Of a stretch of 6,269 bases of DNA, positions 1 to 6,041 are shown one piece after another. The position numbers were made by a program, and so were the translations under genes. A model generated the notes under the pieces. That model was not told the origin of the DNA, did not search any database, and saw only the letters and a program-made list of their open reading frames with translations. Each line of letters begins with the position of its first letter. Positions within the stretch are counted from its first letter, which is position 1. Origin of the DNA: an uncultured Eubacteriales bacterium (GTDB lineage: Bacteria > Bacillota > Clostridia > Christensenellales > Aristaeellaceae). The stretch is from assembly GCA_902796115.1 (NCBI GenBank), contig CADBNX010000248.1, positions 1-6,269 on the forward strand, written 5' to 3'.

Positions 1-398
1 GTGTCCGTGACGCCCGGATTTTTGTCGGGAATCTCCATTCCGCGTTCCGTGTTTTCCGCGCACAGGTAGCTGATCAGCATTTCCTCGGACCCAAACAGTT
101 CTTTCATCGCAGCGGTGTCTGTCAGGCCGTCGTCTTCCCCCGTGTATGCCCTGTAGCTGTTCCAGGGATAACTGCCGGGTTTTGCTTCCGGCCCGGCCTT
201 CATGGGATTCCGGATCACATAGCGAACCACCGACATGAAATAACTGTCATCCTCCACTGTCTCGCTTCTGAAGCGATCCTGAAACAGATGCCGCACTCGA
301 TCATATTTCAGGTTGTACCAGTATACATATGGAACCCCTGAACTACACTCAGAGGCGTTTTTCTGTTGACATGCCGCATGACTTTTATTATAATGCAT
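1..398 (-). pseudogene. Truncated Y1 (REP-associated tyrosine) transposase, C-terminal half, runs off left edge
   Basis: An open minus-strand frame of 132 codons runs from an ATG at 398 off the left edge. From about residue 24 (near base 329) it reads like the C-terminal half of REP-associated/IS200-like transposases: YVYWYNLKYDRVRHLFQDRF, then RYVIRNPMKAG, then YPWNSYRAY. The Tyr of the RYVIRNP motif (residue 60) matches the position of the family's catalytic tyrosine. The N-terminal half, which should carry the HUH histidine motif (HVHLL-like), is absent. The 23 residues before YVYWYN do not resemble the family and cover a promoter for the opposite strand. I therefore read this as a 5'-deleted, inactive remnant whose homology begins near 329. 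The ATG at 398 is merely the first available and has no clear ribosome binding site. What lies beyond base 1 cannot be seen. Confidence 0.75.
366..394 (+). promoter_or_regulatory. Consensus sigma-A/sigma-70 promoter of the MTHFR-Etf-methyltransferase operon
   Basis: TTGACA at 366-371 and TATAAT at 389-394 are both perfect hexamers separated by exactly 17 bases. Transcription should begin near 400-402, giving a leader of about 38 bases before the ATG at 439. No other promoter of comparable quality was seen inside the five-gene operon. A promoter this close to consensus would be strong unless repressed, which fits the inverted repeat directly after it. Confidence 0.85.
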
Positions 399-419
399 AA
401 TGTCTATATATATTATGCA
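394..419. promoter_or_regulatory. Inverted repeat over the predicted transcription start, candidate operator
   Basis: TGCATAAT (394-401) and ATTATGCA (412-419) are perfect 8-base inverted arms around a 10-base AT-rich centre. The left arm begins on the last base of the -10 box, and the dyad centre lies about 5-6 bases after the predicted start. Most of the left arm would not be transcribed, so a DNA operator for a dimeric repressor is more likely than an RNA hairpin. The regulator is not identifiable from the sequence. Confidence 0.5.
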
Positions 420-423
420 CTAT

Positions 424-433
424 GAGGCGGGTG
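424..433 (+). promoter_or_regulatory. Ribosome binding site that sets the MTHFR start
   Basis: The purine-rich stretch GAGGCGGGTG lies 5-11 bases before the ATG at 439. The in-frame ATG at 400 lies at or before the predicted transcription start, and the ATG at 415 sits inside the inverted repeat without a ribosome binding site. The start at 439 is therefore preferred. Confidence 0.55.
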
Positions 434-438
434 ACGAC

Positions 439-1257
439 ATGGAAGCGACGGAAGAAGTGTTTGCAAAGAACTGCCACATCGAGATCATTCCCCCAAAGCA
501 GGACAGCGAAAAGCTGGAAGATGACCTGCAGCTGTTTGCAGCGAAGCTCGGGCGCGTGATGGAAAGCGGTTTTACCGCGTCCTTAACCGACAACGCGATG
601 GGTCTGCTCGCCTTTCAGGGACATGAATGCATCGAAGAGCTCGGGCTTGCGGTCAGACCGGAGCAGATCCTCATCCATCTGAATACCTTTCACACAAAGA
701 AAAATCTGGATGAAATCCTTTCGTCCTGTCTTCGCCTGGGCATACGATCCATTCTGGCGATCAGCGGCGACGGTTCCGCGCGTCTGTCCAGGCTGCGTCC
801 GGCGGACCTCGGCGCAGACGGCACGTCGGCTGTAACGTCCGTCGAACTCATCCGCTATATCCGGGAACACTACCCGGTATTCAGCGTAGGCGTCGCTTTC
901 AATCCCTACGAACCGGAATCACAGGAATTTGAAAAGCTTGAACGAAAGCTTGCGGCGGGAGCAAGCTTCGCGATCACACAGCCTGTTATCGAACAAAACG
1001 CCGTGATTGACAGGCTTCTCAGGGAATATCCTGCCCTGCCTGTGACGATAGAGGCGTGGATGTCCAAAAAACTGTACCTGCTTAGCGACGTTGTCGGCTA
1101 TCCCATACCTGAGGATGCGGAATACGATCCGCTGGCTGCGCTCGAAAATCTGCGGCGTATATATCCGCAGTGCGGTTTCTATCTGTCGCTTCTGGGGTTT
1201 AAAACGCAGTATCCTCTGATCGAGGAAATGGCGTGGAAAGCACGAACGGAGGTGTGA
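439..1257 (+). CDS. metF: Methylenetetrahydrofolate reductase family protein (divergent, Etf-linked)
   Basis: A 272-residue flavoprotein of the MetF/MTHFR TIM-barrel family, which interconverts 5,10-methylene-THF and 5-methyl-THF in the cytoplasm. Landmarks are IEIIPP (residues 14-19; Glu15 matches the catalytic Glu of E. coli MetF), HLN (80-82), SGD (109-111, matching the Asp that contacts the flavin/folate) and AITQ (178-181, matching the folate-contacting Gln). The second half departs from classical MetF: instead of the PGILP-type motif it has IEAWMSKKLYLLSDVVGY (204-221). The start at 439 follows a ribosome binding site and leaves room for the promoter; the frame is open back to 400. It leads the operon, and its stop is 2 bases before etfB. 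No NADH-oxidising partner such as MetV or RnfC2 is encoded nearby, while EtfB and EtfA follow directly, so electrons may pass through the Etf (inference). Family assignment is solid; the exact electron donor is unknown. Confidence 0.85.
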   Translation: MEATEEVFAKNCHIEIIPPKQDSEKLEDDLQLFAAKLGRVMESGFTASLTDNAMGLLAFQGHECIEELGLAVRPEQILIHLNTFHTKKNLDEILSSCLRLGIRSILAISGDGSARLSRLRPADLGADGTSAVTSVELIRYIREHYPVFSVGVAFNPYEPESQEFEKLERKLAAGASFAITQPVIEQNAVIDRLLREYPALPVTIEAWMSKKLYLLSDVVGYPIPEDAEYDPLAALENLRRIYPQCGFYLSLLGFKTQYPLIEEMAWKARTEV

Positions 1258-1259
1258 TC

Positions 1260-2063
1260 ATGAAGATCGCAGTGTGCATCAAGCAGGTACCCGCAGGCAG
1301 CGACGCAAAGATCGATCCTGAAACCAAGCGGATCATACGTGAGGGCAGCAAATCCATCGTCAATCCTTTCGATCTGTACGCGATCGAAGAAGCTTTGGCC
1401 ATCAGGGAACAGGCGGGCGGAGAGGTGATTGCGCTGTCCATGGGACCTGAAAAGGCAAAGTCTGCGCTGATCGAAGCCCTGTCCATGGGCGCGGATCGCG
1501 CCGTACTTTTGAGTGACAGAGCGTTTGGCGGCTCCGATACCTGGGCTACAAGCTACGTGCTGGCGAAGGCGATAGAGACGATCGGCGGCGTCGATCTGAT
1601 ATTGTGCGGGAAACAGGCCATTGACGGCGATACGGCTCAGGTCGGCGCGGGCATCGCCGCAAAGCTTGACATACGGCAGGCGGCCAATGTCTGGAAAGTC
1701 GAGCGTATCGAAAAGGAAGCCGTCACAGTCAAACGGCTGAACGAACGGGGCTATGATATTGTAAAGCTGAAATACCCCGCCCTGATCACGGTGGTAAAAG
1801 ACATCAATTCGCCCCGCATACCAAAGCTTCATGACGCCCGTATCGCCAGACGATCCGAAATACCCATCTGGAAACCGGAGAATATCGGCGCCGATCCGGA
1901 TTTGATTGGACTGCAGAATTCCCCTACGCAGGTAGTCAGGACGGCGCCTCCGCCCGCGCGGGATACCGAAGCTCTGAAAATCGACGCAGCGCCGGATATC
2001 GCGGCCGCGCGCCTGGTAAATGAGCTTCTTGCGCGAAAGCTTGTTCAGGGGGTGAATGAATGA
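1260..2063 (+). CDS. etfB: Electron transfer flavoprotein, beta subunit
   Basis: A 267-residue EtfB, close to the usual length of about 260. It begins MKIAVCIKQVP, as clostridial EtfB proteins do, and carries NPFDLYAIEEAL (35-46), the nucleotide-fold segment GADRAVLLSD (77-86), and CGKQAIDGDTAQVG (116-129), the conserved loop that binds AMP or, in bifurcating Etfs, a second FAD. With EtfA it forms a soluble heterodimer that shuttles electrons between a flavin dehydrogenase and another carrier. The frame is open upstream to 1233, but the ATG at 1260 follows GGAGG (1247-1251) and gives the canonical N-terminus. It starts 2 bases after the MTHFR stop, and its own stop overlaps the etfA start in an ATGA. 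Whether it is the bifurcating type cannot be decided by eye, although the DGDTAQVG loop and the anaerobic context allow it. Confidence 0.95.
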   Translation: MKIAVCIKQVPAGSDAKIDPETKRIIREGSKSIVNPFDLYAIEEALAIREQAGGEVIALSMGPEKAKSALIEALSMGADRAVLLSDRAFGGSDTWATSYVLAKAIETIGGVDLILCGKQAIDGDTAQVGAGIAAKLDIRQAANVWKVERIEKEAVTVKRLNERGYDIVKLKYPALITVVKDINSPRIPKLHDARIARRSEIPIWKPENIGADPDLIGLQNSPTQVVRTAPPPARDTEALKIDAAPDIAAARLVNELLARKLVQGVNE

Positions 2064-3106
2064 AACTGCATGACGAAAAGGACAGAATGCGTTATCAGAA
2101 TATCTGGGTCCTGGCTGAGATGACGCCCGAATGCGGGGTGCACAGCGCGGCCTTTGAACTGCTCGGCGCGGCCCGAAAGCTTGCCGACGTATCTGGATGC
2201 GAGGTTTGGGCAGTCTCGCTGACCGCAAAACATACGCAGGCTTCACAGGAGCTCGTTCGTTATGGCGCGGATACTGTTTTGGAGATTGCGGATGAACGCT
2301 TTGAGGGATTTAATGATGAGCTCGAATGCAATGTGCTTGAAAGGCTCGTGCGCAAATACCGGCCGGATATCCTGCTTGGAGCGGCGACTGTCAGGGGACG
2401 CGCGCTGATCCCGCGCCTTGCAGGAAAGCTGCATACCGGTCTGACCGCCGATTGCACAGGGCTTGATATCGATCATGAAACAGGGGAACTGCTGCAGACA
2501 CGCCCGGCATTCGGCGGCAACATCATGGCGACGATCCGCTGCCGCGGCTTCAGGCCTCAAATGGCGACCGTGCGTCCCAAAGTCATGAAGGCACTCAGAC
2601 CGGATTTCGAAAGAAAGGGCAGGGTCATCACTGAAACGCTCACAGCGGAGGACTTTTCGAAGATCAAACAGATCGTTGAGACCGTCACGGAAGACGGGAG
2701 CACGGTCAGCCTCGGCGACGCGCGCGTAATCGTTTCGGGCGGCAGAGCGATGAAAGGACCTGAAGGCTTTATGCTGCTGGAAAGGCTGGCGAAAAAACTG
2801 GGCGGCGCCGTCGGCGCAAGCAGGGCTGCCGTGGACAACGGCTGGATCGCTTATCCGCACCAGATCGGCCAGACGGGGCAGACCGTCCAGGCGGACGTAT
2901 ACATATCCTGCGGTATTTCGGGGCAGATCCAGCACCTCGTGGGGATGCAGTCCTGCGGGACGATCATCGCGATCGATACCGACGACACAACGCCCATGAT
3001 GCAGATGGCGGATATCGCTGTGAAAGGCGATCTGTTTGACATCATACCGGAAATGATCAAGGAGCTCGACAAAGCGGGAATCGGCAGGGGAGGATATGAA
3101 ACATGA
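2060..3106 (+). CDS. etfA: Electron transfer flavoprotein, alpha subunit
   Basis: A 348-residue EtfA with an N-terminal ETF domain (about 13-190; RGRALIPRLAGKL and TRPAFGGNI visible) and a C-terminal FAD-binding domain (about 220-335). The latter carries VSGGR (225-229), GASRAAVDNGW (252-262), QIGQTG (268-273), YISCGISGQIQH (281-292) and GDLFDIIP (323-330). There is no N-terminal ferredoxin domain of the kind fused to some EtfA proteins. One departure is visible: the family signature normally ends in AIN, and here it is AID (304-306), followed by TDDTTP. The start at 2060 overlaps the etfB stop (ATGA) after an AGGGGG sequence. A second start nine codons on, at 2087, also has a ribosome binding site (AAGGACAG) and would give the more usual N-terminus. 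The stop overlaps the next gene, again as ATGA, so the subunits and the methyltransferase are probably translated together. Confidence 0.95.
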   Translation: MKLHDEKDRMRYQNIWVLAEMTPECGVHSAAFELLGAARKLADVSGCEVWAVSLTAKHTQASQELVRYGADTVLEIADERFEGFNDELECNVLERLVRKYRPDILLGAATVRGRALIPRLAGKLHTGLTADCTGLDIDHETGELLQTRPAFGGNIMATIRCRGFRPQMATVRPKVMKALRPDFERKGRVITETLTAEDFSKIKQIVETVTEDGSTVSLGDARVIVSGGRAMKGPEGFMLLERLAKKLGGAVGASRAAVDNGWIAYPHQIGQTGQTVQADVYISCGISGQIQHLVGMQSCGTIIAIDTDDTTPMMQMADIAVKGDLFDIIPEMIKELDKAGIGRGGYET

Positions 3107-3909
3107 TCATCATAGGCGAAAAACTCAACGGCACGATCAAGACCGTGGCACAGGCGATCAGGTCGCGCGACAGCGGATTTGTCCGTGATCTTGCCGCGCG
3201 CCAGCTTGAGGGCAGGGCGGATTACATCGATATCTGTTCCGGTGTGCCGGACCGGGACGCTGAGGTGCTGGCGTGGATGATCGACCTGATCCAGGCGGAT
3301 CATCCGGACGTACGTTTCAGTATTGACAGCCCGAATCCGGATACCATTCTGACCTGCATGGATCAGTGTAAAAACCCGGGCATCATCAATTCTGTTTCGC
3401 TCGAGAAAGGAAAGACGGAAAAGCTGTTTCCGGCGGCCGCGGAAAAGAAGGGCTGGAATATCATTGCCCTTCTGCTGGACGACAGCGGGATGCCGACGAG
3501 CGTGGAAAAGCGCATGCAGAATTTTGAAGGCATCATGGAAAGCGCGCGCAGGTACGGTATTGCCGAAAACAGGCTGTTCATCGATCCGCTGGTCTTCAGC
3601 ATCGCGACCACGCCCGAAGGCTTTCTGCATTTCATCGGCGCATCCAGGCAGATCCGCGAGTCCCATCCGGACATCCATATCGTCAGCGGTCTGTCCAACA
3701 TATCCTTCGGACTTCCCTACAGAAAAGCGATCAACCACGCTTTCCTGATCGGTGCGATGATGAACGGAATGGACAGCGTGATCATGGACCCGCTGAACCG
3801 CGATATGCTGGGCGGCGTATACGCGGCGGAGGCGCTGCTCAATTACGATGAATACTGCATCGAATACCTGAGTGCTTATCGCGACGACCTGTTCGGAGTG
3901 CAGAAATGA
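3103..3909 (+). CDS. Methyltetrahydrofolate:corrinoid methyltransferase (AcsE/MetH pterin-binding family)
   Basis: A 268-residue TIM-barrel protein of the pterin-binding family, often labelled dihydropteroate synthase-like. It matches AcsE (MeTr) of Moorella and the folate domain of MetH rather than biosynthetic FolP. Visible folate-site motifs are GEKLNG (5-10), SIDSPN (73-78, Asp75), INS (95-97, Asn96), FIDPLV (159-164, Asp161) and SGLSNISFGLP (195-205, Asn199). Asp75, Asn96 and Asn199 fall at the same numbers as the MeTr residues that bind methyl-THF, and Asp161 is one off. The expected reaction is methyl transfer between 5-methyl-THF and Co(I) of a corrinoid protein. It follows etfA with an ATGA overlap and a strong GGGGAGG site. 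No cobalamin-binding domain is fused to it and no corrinoid protein is in the window, so its partner must be encoded elsewhere. The MTHFR two genes upstream makes or uses its substrate. Confidence 0.88.
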   Translation: MIIIGEKLNGTIKTVAQAIRSRDSGFVRDLAARQLEGRADYIDICSGVPDRDAEVLAWMIDLIQADHPDVRFSIDSPNPDTILTCMDQCKNPGIINSVSLEKGKTEKLFPAAAEKKGWNIIALLLDDSGMPTSVEKRMQNFEGIMESARRYGIAENRLFIDPLVFSIATTPEGFLHFIGASRQIRESHPDIHIVSGLSNISFGLPYRKAINHAFLIGAMMNGMDSVIMDPLNRDMLGGVYAAEALLNYDEYCIEYLSAYRDDLFGVQK

Positions 3910-4130
3910 CGGTCAAATCACTGCTGATCAAAGACACAACAAGAGAAGAGCGGATCCGCATCGTCCATCAGGCGCTGTGGGGATCCTGCGGCGTTGACTG
4001 TGAGTTTTGCTCCGGCTGTGACAACCGGGGCGGTGGGCGCGTGGACAGCCTGTATCAGCCCTATATTGACGGGATCAAGGAAATCCGTCAGATCAACGAA
4101 GAGTTTTCGGCTCCTTTGGTAAGGGGCTGA
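3906..4130 (+). CDS. Small Cys-cluster protein of unknown function, last gene of the operon
   Basis: A 74-residue protein that I do not recognise as a named family. Four cysteines lie close together (Cys28, 32, 35, 38; spacing C-x3-C-x2-C-x2-C) in SCGVDCEFCSGC, followed by a Gly-rich turn (GGG, 42-44). On either side are charged, helix-like segments: KDTTREERIRIV before and YIDGIKEIRQINEEF after. The spacing could hold a [4Fe-4S] cluster or zinc. The first three Cys resemble a radical-SAM CX3CX2C motif, but the protein is far too short to be a radical-SAM enzyme. There is no signal peptide or membrane segment. The start overlaps the methyltransferase stop (ATGA) with GGAG upstream, so it is almost certainly translated with the operon. 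A plausible job is an electron-transfer, metal-binding or assembly subunit for the MTHFR, Etf or methyltransferase; this is inference only. Confidence 0.8.
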   Translation: MTVKSLLIKDTTREERIRIVHQALWGSCGVDCEFCSGCDNRGGGRVDSLYQPYIDGIKEIRQINEEFSAPLVRG

Positions 4131-4144
4131 CGGAAAAAACGGCA

Positions 4145-4170
4145 CAGCGGCATCCGCCGGATCGGCGCTG
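4145..4170 (+). other. Imperfect GC-rich hairpin between the operon and tcdA
   Basis: CAGCG (4145-4149) pairs with CGCTG (4166-4170), and ATCC pairs with GGAT inside, with a small internal loop between the two stems. It lies in the 92-base gap after the small Cys-cluster gene. No T-tract follows, so it is not a standard intrinsic terminator; it might slow polymerase or protect the upstream message end. No clear promoter for tcdA was found in this gap. Confidence 0.3.
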
Positions 4171-4222
4171 TTCGGACAGAAATACTCCACCCGGAGCTTT
4201 GGGATGAGACGGAGAATGAACC

Positions 4223-4975
4223 ATGATGAACCAGTTTTCAAGAACGCAGCTCCTGTTCGGACCTGAGGCCATGAAACGCCTGTCCGAATGCCGGGTGGCA
4301 GTTTTCGGCATCGGCGGTGTGGGCGGATACGCAGTGGAAGCGCTCGTCCGGTCCGGCATCGGTGCGCTTGATCTGATCGACGACGACCGGGTCTGCCTGA
4401 CCAACCTGAACAGACAGCTGCATGCTACGCGAAAAACGGTTGGGAAATACAAGGTTGACATCGCGGAAGAAAGAGTACATGAAATCAATCCGGATTGTCG
4501 GGTCATCACCCATAAAACCTTTTTCATGCCGGCAACACAGGAAGAATTTGATTTTTCCCAATATGATTATGTGGTGGATGCCATTGATACCGTGAAAGGA
4601 AAACTGGCGCTGGTTGAACAGGCGAACGCAGCCCATACGCCGATTATCTGTTCCATGGGCGCCGGAAATAAACTGGATCCGACCGCTTTTCGGGTGGCGG
4701 ATATCTACCGCACATCCGTCTGTCCGCTGGCGCGTGTGATGCGCACCGAATGCCGGAAAAGAGGGATCCGTCATCTGAAAGTCGTCTATTCCACGGAGCA
4801 GCCGATCCGGCCGCTGGAAGATCCGTCCATCAGCTGCAGGTCTCACTGTATCTGCCCTCCCGGCGCAAGGAAATGCACCGTGCGCAGAGATATTCCCGGT
4901 TCCACCGCGTTCGTTCCCTCTGTAGTCGGGCTGATTATTGCCGGGGAAGTCGTCAGGGATCTGTGCGGGATGTAA
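4223..4975 (+). CDS. tcdA: tRNA threonylcarbamoyladenosine dehydratase (E1-like ThiF/MoeB superfamily)
   Basis: A 250-residue ATP-dependent enzyme that cyclises N6-threonylcarbamoyladenosine (t6A37) to ct6A in ANN-decoding tRNAs. The Rossmann ATP loop is GIGGVGG (29-35). It is followed by the E1-type adenylate-binding segment DDDRVCLTNLNRQ (53-65), VVDAIDTVKGK (117-127) and PLARVMRTECRKRGI (168-182), the last typical of TcdA rather than of ThiF or MoeB. Near the C-terminus are four Cys (205, 209, 211, 218) in SCRSHCICPPGARKC and then PGSTAFVPSVVGLIIAGEV; from memory this version is common in Clostridia and is not an oddity here. It starts at 4223 (or 4226, as two ATGs are adjacent) after GGAGA at 4211-4215. 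It lies 92 bases after the one-carbon operon and may be read by readthrough, but it is a housekeeping gene with no evident tie to that pathway. It ends 3 bases from the convergent regulator gene. Confidence 0.93.
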   Translation: MMNQFSRTQLLFGPEAMKRLSECRVAVFGIGGVGGYAVEALVRSGIGALDLIDDDRVCLTNLNRQLHATRKTVGKYKVDIAEERVHEINPDCRVITHKTFFMPATQEEFDFSQYDYVVDAIDTVKGKLALVEQANAAHTPIICSMGAGNKLDPTAFRVADIYRTSVCPLARVMRTECRKRGIRHLKVVYSTEQPIRPLEDPSISCRSHCICPPGARKCTVRRDIPGSTAFVPSVVGLIIAGEVVRDLCGM

Positions 4976-4978
4976 CGA

Positions 4979-6022
4979 TCATGCTGATCCTGTTTTGGCA
5001 AGCAGCCGCGCTTTTTCCTTCTGCGCGTCCTTCAGCGCGGTTTCCTCGGTCATGCCCCATTCCTCCCGCAGCAGGCTGATGATGCGGTCATAAGTTTCCG
5101 CGGCCTCTGTGACGTTTCCCGTGATTTCATGAATATCGGCGATGCTCTGCAGTTCGTCCGTGAAGCGCGGCCTGCGTTTTTCCTTCGCGAAGCTCTGCTC
5201 GTAATAAGAAACGGCTTTTTCATAGTCGCATTTTCCGGCGAAATACTGCGCGGCCTCAAACAGGCATGCGCTGTCGTCGGCATGCGCTGTCAGCAGTTCC
5301 TCCATGATCCTGTCCGCGGCCTTTTCATCGAAGCGGGCCAGGGCGATATGCGCCCGGTACACCTGACAGACGACCGGATCGGCGTCCTTCAGGGCGCTCA
5401 GCTTTTCAAGATACTTCTCAGCTTCATCCGCGCGGTGGTCGGCGATCAGGTTATCGATCAGATACAGATACGGCAGTCTCTCTTCCGGGTTTGCCTCCGT
5501 GAGTTCGCGGTAGAAATCGATGGCCCGGGTATGATTTGAGATGTTCCAGTCCCAGGCCGTGTGTCCCTCCGATTTCTGCAGCATCCACTGGCAGCCCTTT
5601 TCGCCGGGCGTCATGCGCACCGCGTCCCGGGCATAACGGCTCGCCTTCCGCGCGTATGTATCCATCCGGTGCCAGTACAGATACGCGATCAGGCTGACGG
5701 CGCGCTTTTTGTGCGGCTCCGAGGCGAGCTGCGATTTCAGGAATTCCTCATATTCCAGGAATACGTCCTGCGGCAGGTCTTCCTCCAGATCCATACGGTT
5801 TTCGATGCGGCTGAAACGCTGCTCCGCGGTCAGGTCGAACAGATCGTCGATCGTGACCCCGAAAATGCCCGCGAGCAGGGGAAGTGCGCTGATATCCGGC
5901 ATGGCGGCCGCGTTTTCCCATTTGGATACGGACTGCGGCGTAACGTTCAGCTTTTCCGCAAGCTGTTCCTGTGTCAGCCCCACCTTGAAGCGCAGCTGTC
6001 TGATTCTCTTTCCGAGTTCCAT
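4979..6022 (-). CDS. XRE-family transcriptional regulator with TPR-like C-terminal region
   Basis: A 347-residue cytoplasmic DNA-binding protein. An N-terminal HTH_3 (Cro/C1-type) domain covers about residues 3-64, with the helix-turn-helix LTQEQLAEKLNVTPQSVSKWE at 16-36. The remaining 270 or so residues are alpha-helical and repeat-like, with TPR-type segments visible near 165-210 (RAIDFYRELTEANPEER) and 255-320 (CDYEKAVSYYEQSF, NVTEAAETYDRII). Such C-terminal arrays in Firmicute regulators often bind peptides or protein partners, but no ligand can be named. Three ATGs occur in a row (6028, 6025, 6022). The AGGAGG at 6036-6031 lies 2, 5 and 8 bases from them, so the third is preferred and the second is possible. 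The gene has its own promoter, faces away from the right edge, and converges on tcdA with a 3-base gap. Its targets are unknown; self-regulation is a reasonable guess. Confidence 0.9.
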   Translation of the reverse strand: MELGKRIRQLRFKVGLTQEQLAEKLNVTPQSVSKWENAAAMPDISALPLLAGIFGVTIDDLFDLTAEQRFSRIENRMDLEEDLPQDVFLEYEEFLKSQLASEPHKKRAVSLIAYLYWHRMDTYARKASRYARDAVRMTPGEKGCQWMLQKSEGHTAWDWNISNHTRAIDFYRELTEANPEERLPYLYLIDNLIADHRADEAEKYLEKLSALKDADPVVCQVYRAHIALARFDEKAADRIMEELLTAHADDSACLFEAAQYFAGKCDYEKAVSYYEQSFAKEKRRPRFTDELQSIADIHEITGNVTEAAETYDRIISLLREEWGMTEETALKDAQKEKARLLAKTGSA

Positions 6023-6030
6023 CATCATGC

Positions 6031-6036
6031 CCTCCT
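6031..6036 (-). promoter_or_regulatory. Ribosome binding site of the XRE regulator
   Basis: A perfect AGGAGG on the minus strand. It is only 2 bases from the first of three consecutive ATGs but 8 bases from the third (6022), so it argues for translation starting at the third or second ATG. Confidence 0.7.
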
Positions 6037-6041
6037 CAAAC

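Noticed and set aside
1..398. Intact, functional transposase
   Set aside because: The HUH histidine half is missing, and the residues before YVYWYN do not resemble the family.
400..438. N-terminal extension of the MTHFR from the ATG at 400
   Set aside because: That ATG coincides with the predicted transcription start and lies inside the inverted repeat, with no ribosome binding site. The extra 13 residues do not match the family.
399..438. Riboswitch (cobalamin, SAM or THF) upstream of the one-carbon operon
   Set aside because: The leader after the predicted transcription start is only about 38 bases, too short for any of these aptamers.
1179..2246. Long minus-strand open frame (about 355 codons) opposite etfB
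   Set aside because: It is fully antisense to a clearly recognised etfB and the start of etfA. Its composition is Arg/Pro/Gly-rich without any family motif, and such frames arise from the GC-rich third positions of the real genes.
2851..3738. Minus-strand open frame (about 295 codons) opposite the methyltransferase
   Set aside because: It is antisense to well-supported etfA and methyltransferase genes, shows no recognisable domain, and its start would lie inside another gene.
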